NCBI RefSeq assembly: GCF_003859805.1
Contig: NZ_RQZG01000018.1
Location: 60,254-124,253, forward strand
Origin: Arachnia propionica
GTDB taxonomy: Bacteria > Actinomycetota > Actinomycetes > Propionibacteriales > Propionibacteriaceae
Reading direction: 5' to 3'
Length of the DNA: 64,000 nt
Translations under genes and position numbers: made by a program
The notes under the pieces: generated by a model
Database searches by the model: none
Told to the model about the DNA's origin: nothing
The model's input: only the letters and a program-made list of their open reading frames with translations
Shown here: positions 61,023 through 64,000 of the stretch, in pieces
Numbering within the stretch: position 1 is the stretch's first letter
Layout: the number at the start of each line of letters is the position of its first letter

Positions 61023-61025
61023 CGG

Positions 61026-62060
61026 TCACCTCTTCCTGGTGGGGGAGAGCCAGGTGAGGGCCTCGCTCAGCATGGTCTGGAGGGCTTCCTGGTCGATGGT
61101 GCTGAGGAACTCCTGCATCTGGCGGTGCGGGTTGGGGGCGTCGCTGAGGGGGACGAGCAGGGCTGGTGCCTTGGATGAGCCGATGGTGGTGGCGTTGAAC
61201 CGGCGGCGGGAGAGCTCGGCGTCCAGCCCGAGGTCGCGCAGCTGTGCGGGGCCGATGAGGAGGGCGACGGGGAGGTCGGCCGGGTGGGGGCGGGCGTGGT
61301 GGCCGAGCCGACCGTCGCTCATCTCGACCCTGGCCAGGGCGATGGAGGCCATGGTGAGTCGGAACGTGGCTGCGAGTTCGGTCAGGACGTCGTCGACCAG
61401 GCGGGTCAGTTCCGGGGTGATCCTTGTCCACTGGGGAACGGGGACGACACCTCGGCTGTTCTCGGTGATCCCGTGGTCGGTGCGTTTGACCTGGATGGTG
61501 GCGACGGCGCCGGTGCTGGAGCGGGCCAGGTGACGGTGGCTGACCGGCATCTCGGTGCGGAGCCGCGCCGTCAGGTCGGCGGTGGACCAGCGCTGCCCGA
61601 GGGGCTCGGCGGTGTCGACGACGGTGAGTTGACCGCCACCGAGCCCTGAGGTCATGAATTCTGCGACCCGGCCGCAGGTGGTGGCCCAGGTGGCTGGTTC
61701 CCGCGTCAGCACGTCGAAGGTCAGGGCCAGGTGGCTGGGCGGGTTCGTGGTGTTGATCGGAAGGCGTGCGGCCCGGGAGCCGGGTGGGGCCTCGATGGGG
61801 AGCCCGGTGTGGGCGTCGTAGTCGACGCCGTCGGGGCCAAGGACCAGCCATTGACCGTCGAGTCGGCGCATCTCGTCGGAGACGAACCAGCTGAGGTGGG
61901 CGTCGTGGTTGGTGCGCAGCTGCGGGCGGCTGCGAGTGGTCCAGGCCTCGCTGAGGAAGGCCTGGAGGCTGCTGGTCAGGACGACGTGGGAGGCGGCGGA
62001 GTCGAAGAAGCGGATGCCCTCTGCCCAACCGTCGGAGTGGATGCGCGCGTTGCTGGTCAG
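61026..62060 (-). CDS. DUF6177-like protein, probable CTG start
   Basis: About 344 residues. The first ATG in frame (61871) would drop 63 codons that read as good protein (WAEGIRFFDSAASHVVLTSSLQAFLSEAWTTRSRPQLR). No ATG, GTG or TTG precedes them, but a CTG at 62060 overlaps the stop of the upstream gene (CTGA) and has AAAGG 7 nt upstream. The sequence resembles DUF6177 proteins found near actinobacterial type VII secretion genes (AHLSWFVSDEMRRLDGQWLVLGP-like block); this match is from memory and tentative. Function unknown. Confidence 0.7.
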   Translation of the reverse strand: MTSNARIHSDGWAEGIRFFDSAASHVVLTSSLQAFLSEAWTTRSRPQLRTNHDAHLSWFVSDEMRRLDGQWLVLGPDGVDYDAHTGLPIEAPPGSRAARLPINTTNPPSHLALTFDVLTREPATWATTCGRVAEFMTSGLGGGQLTVVDTAEPLGQRWSTADLTARLRTEMPVSHRHLARSSTGAVATIQVKRTDHGITENSRGVVPVPQWTRITPELTRLVDDVLTELAATFRLTMASIALARVEMSDGRLGHHARPHPADLPVALLIGPAQLRDLGLDAELSRRRFNATTIGSSKAPALLVPLSDAPNPHRQMQEFLSTIDQEALQTMLSEALTWLSPTRKR

Positions 62061-62542
62061 GTTTCGACCTTTCTCAGGCCGAGCTGGTGCAGGGTGAAGT
62101 TGCGTTCCTTGCCGTAGTACTCCTCAGAGTACTGCCCGATGCCGTACCCGGCGTTCTTCCACGCCACGTAGGTCAGTTCGTCGGGGGAGGGGATGGCGGC
62201 GATGTCACGGAGCCGGACCATGAATGACCTGAGCACCTTGGCCAGGGCCTGTCCACTGGGCGGCCACGGGATGTCCTGCTCCCAGTAGGTCGGGTCGGTG
62301 CCGCGTCGTTCGAAGTCACACTCGACGAACAGGGCCTCCTCCTCGGGGGTGAACTTGCGGTCGAACATGGTGTCGTCCTGGAATCCGGCGATGATCTCCA
62401 TGCTCCTGTTGTGGAAGGCGTGGACTCCCGCGAACTGGATGAAGGGCTCCTGGTCGTCTCCCTGCCCGATGACGCAGATGACGCGTTCTGGGAGGGTGAC
62501 GAGCTGATCGAACAGTCTCTTCTCGAACTCTTCCCAGTCCAT
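62057..62542 (-). CDS. TY-Chap/YbjN-like chaperone-type protein
   Basis: A 161-residue protein starting MDWEEFEKRLFDQLVTLPER, then VICVIGQGDDQEPFIQFAG, the pattern of TY-Chap/YbjN-like domains linked to secretion and polymorphic-toxin systems. The frame is open for 270 more codons upstream through a tandem repeat, which is unlikely to be coding. An ATG at 62542 with AGGAAGCGAG upstream is chosen; one about 57 codons earlier is possible. Family call is moderate. Confidence 0.65.
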   Translation of the reverse strand: MDWEEFEKRLFDQLVTLPERVICVIGQGDDQEPFIQFAGVHAFHNRSMEIIAGFQDDTMFDRKFTPEEEALFVECDFERRGTDPTYWEQDIPWPPSGQALAKVLRSFMVRLRDIAAIPSPDELTYVAWKNAGYGIGQYSEEYYGKERNFTLHQLGLRKVET

Positions 62543-62831
62543 GTCGGTCTCGCTTCCTGCCAAGGGGCCGTGACGAAACGACCCTACCAGCCGTGTGTCC
62601 TCGGGCAGGTCGTCCAGAAGGCCATCGCGATCTTCGGGCACGGGCTCATCTGACCGCCATGGTGCCCCCGCCGTCGGTGCGGGCATCGTGGTCATCGGGC
62701 AGGGGCTCAACTCCGCAGGGTCGCCGTGATGCTGTCCGACAGGGCGTTCAGAAGGTGATCGCAGGAAGCAGTCGGGGTGGGCCCTGGTCCGGCGTTGCGC
62801 GGCTGGCCTCGAGCACGACCCGGTGCCCGAG

Positions 62832-63000
62832 CATGTCACGGCCCGCCGAGCGAGGTTCGTCTTGGGTATGTCGTGGTTCGTCGAGTGGGGTTCGTCTTGG
62901 GTATGTCGCGGCTCGTCGTGTGAGGTTCGTCTTGGGTATGTCGCGGCTCGTCGTGTGAGGTTCGTCTTGGGTATGGCGCGGCTCGTCGAGTGAGGTTCAC
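62832..63000. repeat. 35-bp tandem repeat, about five copies
   Basis: Unit TATGTCGCGGCTCGTCGTG + TGAGGTTCGTCTTGGG. Two central copies are identical, the outer ones differ at a few bases and the last is cut short. No spacers, so not a CRISPR array. It lies in the ~735-bp gene-free stretch 62543-63277, which otherwise shows only the single arm of palindrome family 2 and IS debris. Confidence 0.8.
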
Positions 63001-63076
63001 CCCCCCGGGCGCGAATCACTCGGTGCTGTGCCCGATCTGACCGAACTGTTGGTGGGCGGGAACTCCCTCTCCTCGT

Positions 63077-63100
63077 GCACGAATCGCCGTTCTGCTTGCC
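63077..63100. repeat. Single arm of palindrome family 2
   Basis: GCACGAATCGCCGTTCTGCT + TGCC, identical over 17 bp to both arms of the inverted repeat at 38303-38376. No second arm is found nearby. Confidence 0.65.
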
Positions 63101-63175
63101 TGAGGGTCTGGTATACAGCATGTGACGCGAGTAACCCGTAAGTTGGTGCACGGCAGTGTCATGGGGTCGTAGCAA

Positions 63176-63258
63176 CACCAGCAGAAGGTGCCCCTGTTCG
63201 ATGGCCTCGGCGAGCCCCCGCTGGTGAACACCAGTACGGTTTCCAGCAGTTCGGTGAT
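63176..63258 (-). mobile_element. IS transposase fragment, leftward
   Basis: Minus-strand reading ITELLETVLVFTSGG then LAEAIEQGHLLLV (one base missing between), diverged from the rightward element's ITEVLETVLVLTSGGLSEAIQQGHLLLV. It is a second, shorter member of the same transposase family, head to head with the next feature. Confidence 0.65.
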
Positions 63259-63277
63259 CTGCCGGATCAGGGTGGTG

Positions 63278-63819
63278 GATCACCGAGGTCCTGGAGACGG
63301 TGCTGGTGTTGACCAGTGGTGGCCTGAGCGAAGCGATCCAGCAGGGACACCTCCTGCTGGTCGATGGCACCTACATCCCGACCGGGAACCGGCCAGCAAG
63401 CGGGCAAGGGGCTGCGAACCACTCCGGGAAACGGAAGCTCCAGTGCCTCAGCATCCAGGTCGCAGCCACAGACCGGGGATGCCTCGTGGCTGTCTCTGAC
63501 CCGTTCCCCGGTGCCCGTCACGACGCCAGGGTGATCCAGGAGTGTGGGTGGAGCGACCTCCTGGCCGAGACAGCTGCCACGTGGGTGGCAGACGGCGCCT
63601 ACGCCGCCACCACCGCGATGACTCCGGTCAAGAAGAAACCCAACCAGCCCCGAGTCGACTGGAAAGAGATTCAACAAAACCATCGCTGGTCTCCGCGCTG
63701 GAATCGAGCACTGCATCGCCCACCTGAAGAACTGGAAGATCCTCAGCAAAGGCTACCGTGGACGCCTCACTGAACTCCCTGCCATCATCCGGATCGTCAC
63801 CCAACTCGAAATCCTCTGA
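63278..63819 (+). mobile_element. IS5-group DDE transposase remnant, rightward
   Basis: About 180 residues of a DDE_Tnp_4-type transposase: LLLVDGTYIPTGNR (first Asp), QVAATDRGCLVAVSDPFPGARHDARV, WVADGAYAATTAMTPVKKK (second Asp). After one extra A near 63668 it continues FNKTIAGLRAGIEHCIAHLKNWKILSKGYRGRL with the catalytic Glu, ending at TGA 63817-63819. The N-terminal DNA-binding domain is missing and no terminal repeats were paired, so it looks inactive. Confidence 0.75.
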
Positions 63820-64000
63820 ACCCAATGACAGAAACCCCACATGAATAACGCCCTGAGGGTGAGTTCTGTCAACGCGTTGACGATGTTGTCGCTGTCTTGC
63901 CAGTCCAGTGCGATCAGGTCAACAGTTCCGTCTGTCTCGTGGAGGAACCCGATGTAGGACTGGGACTGGGTGATCCGGTTGACCCTCAACCGGGCCTTGG
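63753..64000 (-). CDS. Partial hypothetical protein, C-terminal part (enters window)
   Basis: Open to the window edge. It reads KARLRVNRITQSQSYIGFLH and DGTVDLIALDWQDSDNIVNALTELT, then runs on into the end of the IS remnant, where it stops at 63753. The normal C-terminus was probably replaced by the insertion near 63820-63840. Composition is less GC-rich than the window average. No family recognised. Confidence 0.5.
   Translation of the reverse strand, partial: KARLRVNRITQSQSYIGFLHETDGTVDLIALDWQDSDNIVNALTELTLRALFMWGFCHWVQRISSWVTIRMMAGSSVRRPR

Noticed and set aside
62832..63000. CRISPR array
   Set aside because: Units are directly adjacent with no spacers and no cas genes are nearby.
62543..63370. 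N-terminal extension of the TY-Chap-like gene through the 35-bp repeat
   Set aside because: The repeat translates to a short periodic Arg/Thr/His-rich stretch and then IS debris; a well-placed ATG exists at 62542.

Overview
This is high-GC DNA with dense short-gap operons, from an actinobacterium. Gene order suggests Propionibacteriaceae: crgA - DUF881 - trpG, then fhaA-fhaB-pstP-rodA-pbpA-pknB, then rpsF-ssb-rpsR-rplI, plus the B12-linked genes meaB and bluB. In many actinobacteria both conserved blocks lie near oriC, and a cluster of DnaA-box-like 9-mers at about 51.37-51.50 kb fits that.

Layout. 0-12.5 kb: start of lysS, a HAD hydrolase, crgA, a DUF881 protein, trpG and the cell-wall/phosphosignalling operon fhaA-fhaB-pstP-rodA-pbpA-pknB, then meaB. 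A lower-GC membrane ORFan interrupts the conserved order. 12.5-20.3 kb: an endonuclease-like DUF559 gene flanked by 36-bp palindromes; an ATP-grasp ligase and a PLP decarboxylase-like enzyme; wbpD-wbpE-wbpB homologues for a diacetamido-uronic acid sugar; hup; a UDP-glucose dehydrogenase. 20.3-31 kb: a nitrilase, a NarL-type two-component pair, then a seven-gene operon after a strong promoter and a ~450-nt leader: MFS exporter, small membrane protein, FtsX-type permease, ABC ATPase, acyl carrier protein, beta-ketoacyl synthase and phosphopantetheinyl transferase. This operon is the best candidate for an undescribed system, probably making and exporting an acyl/polyketide-type lipid. 31-41 kb: aldo/keto reductase, endonuclease IV, a secreted thioester-domain protein ending exactly at LPKTGF, a GH13 glucosidase, a broken DUF559 gene, a sugar symporter, a MerR regulator and an acyl-CoA ligase. 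41-48 kb: bluB, an IS5-type remnant, rhodanese, SGNH hydrolase, the ribosomal/ssb operon and a 5'-nucleotidase. 47.5-54 kb: uncharacterised membrane and membrane-anchored proteins, then an MprAB-like two-component system and a low-molecular-weight tyrosine phosphatase. 54-58.5 kb: two tandem paralogous ECF-sigma/membrane-protein pairs plus a third, broken remnant. 58.7-64 kb: ornithine carbamoyltransferase, a beta-rich hypothetical protein, a three-gene module resembling type VII secretion-associated proteins, a 35-bp tandem repeat and two head-to-head IS remnants.

Sequence quality. The FtsX permease, ketosynthase, 5'-nucleotidase, second DUF559 gene, one IS transposase and the third sigma-partner copy each read as intact protein once one or more single bases are removed, often from a G/C run. 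All shifts are +1. Insertion-type sequencing errors are therefore a real possibility, and these genes should not be called dead from this sequence alone.
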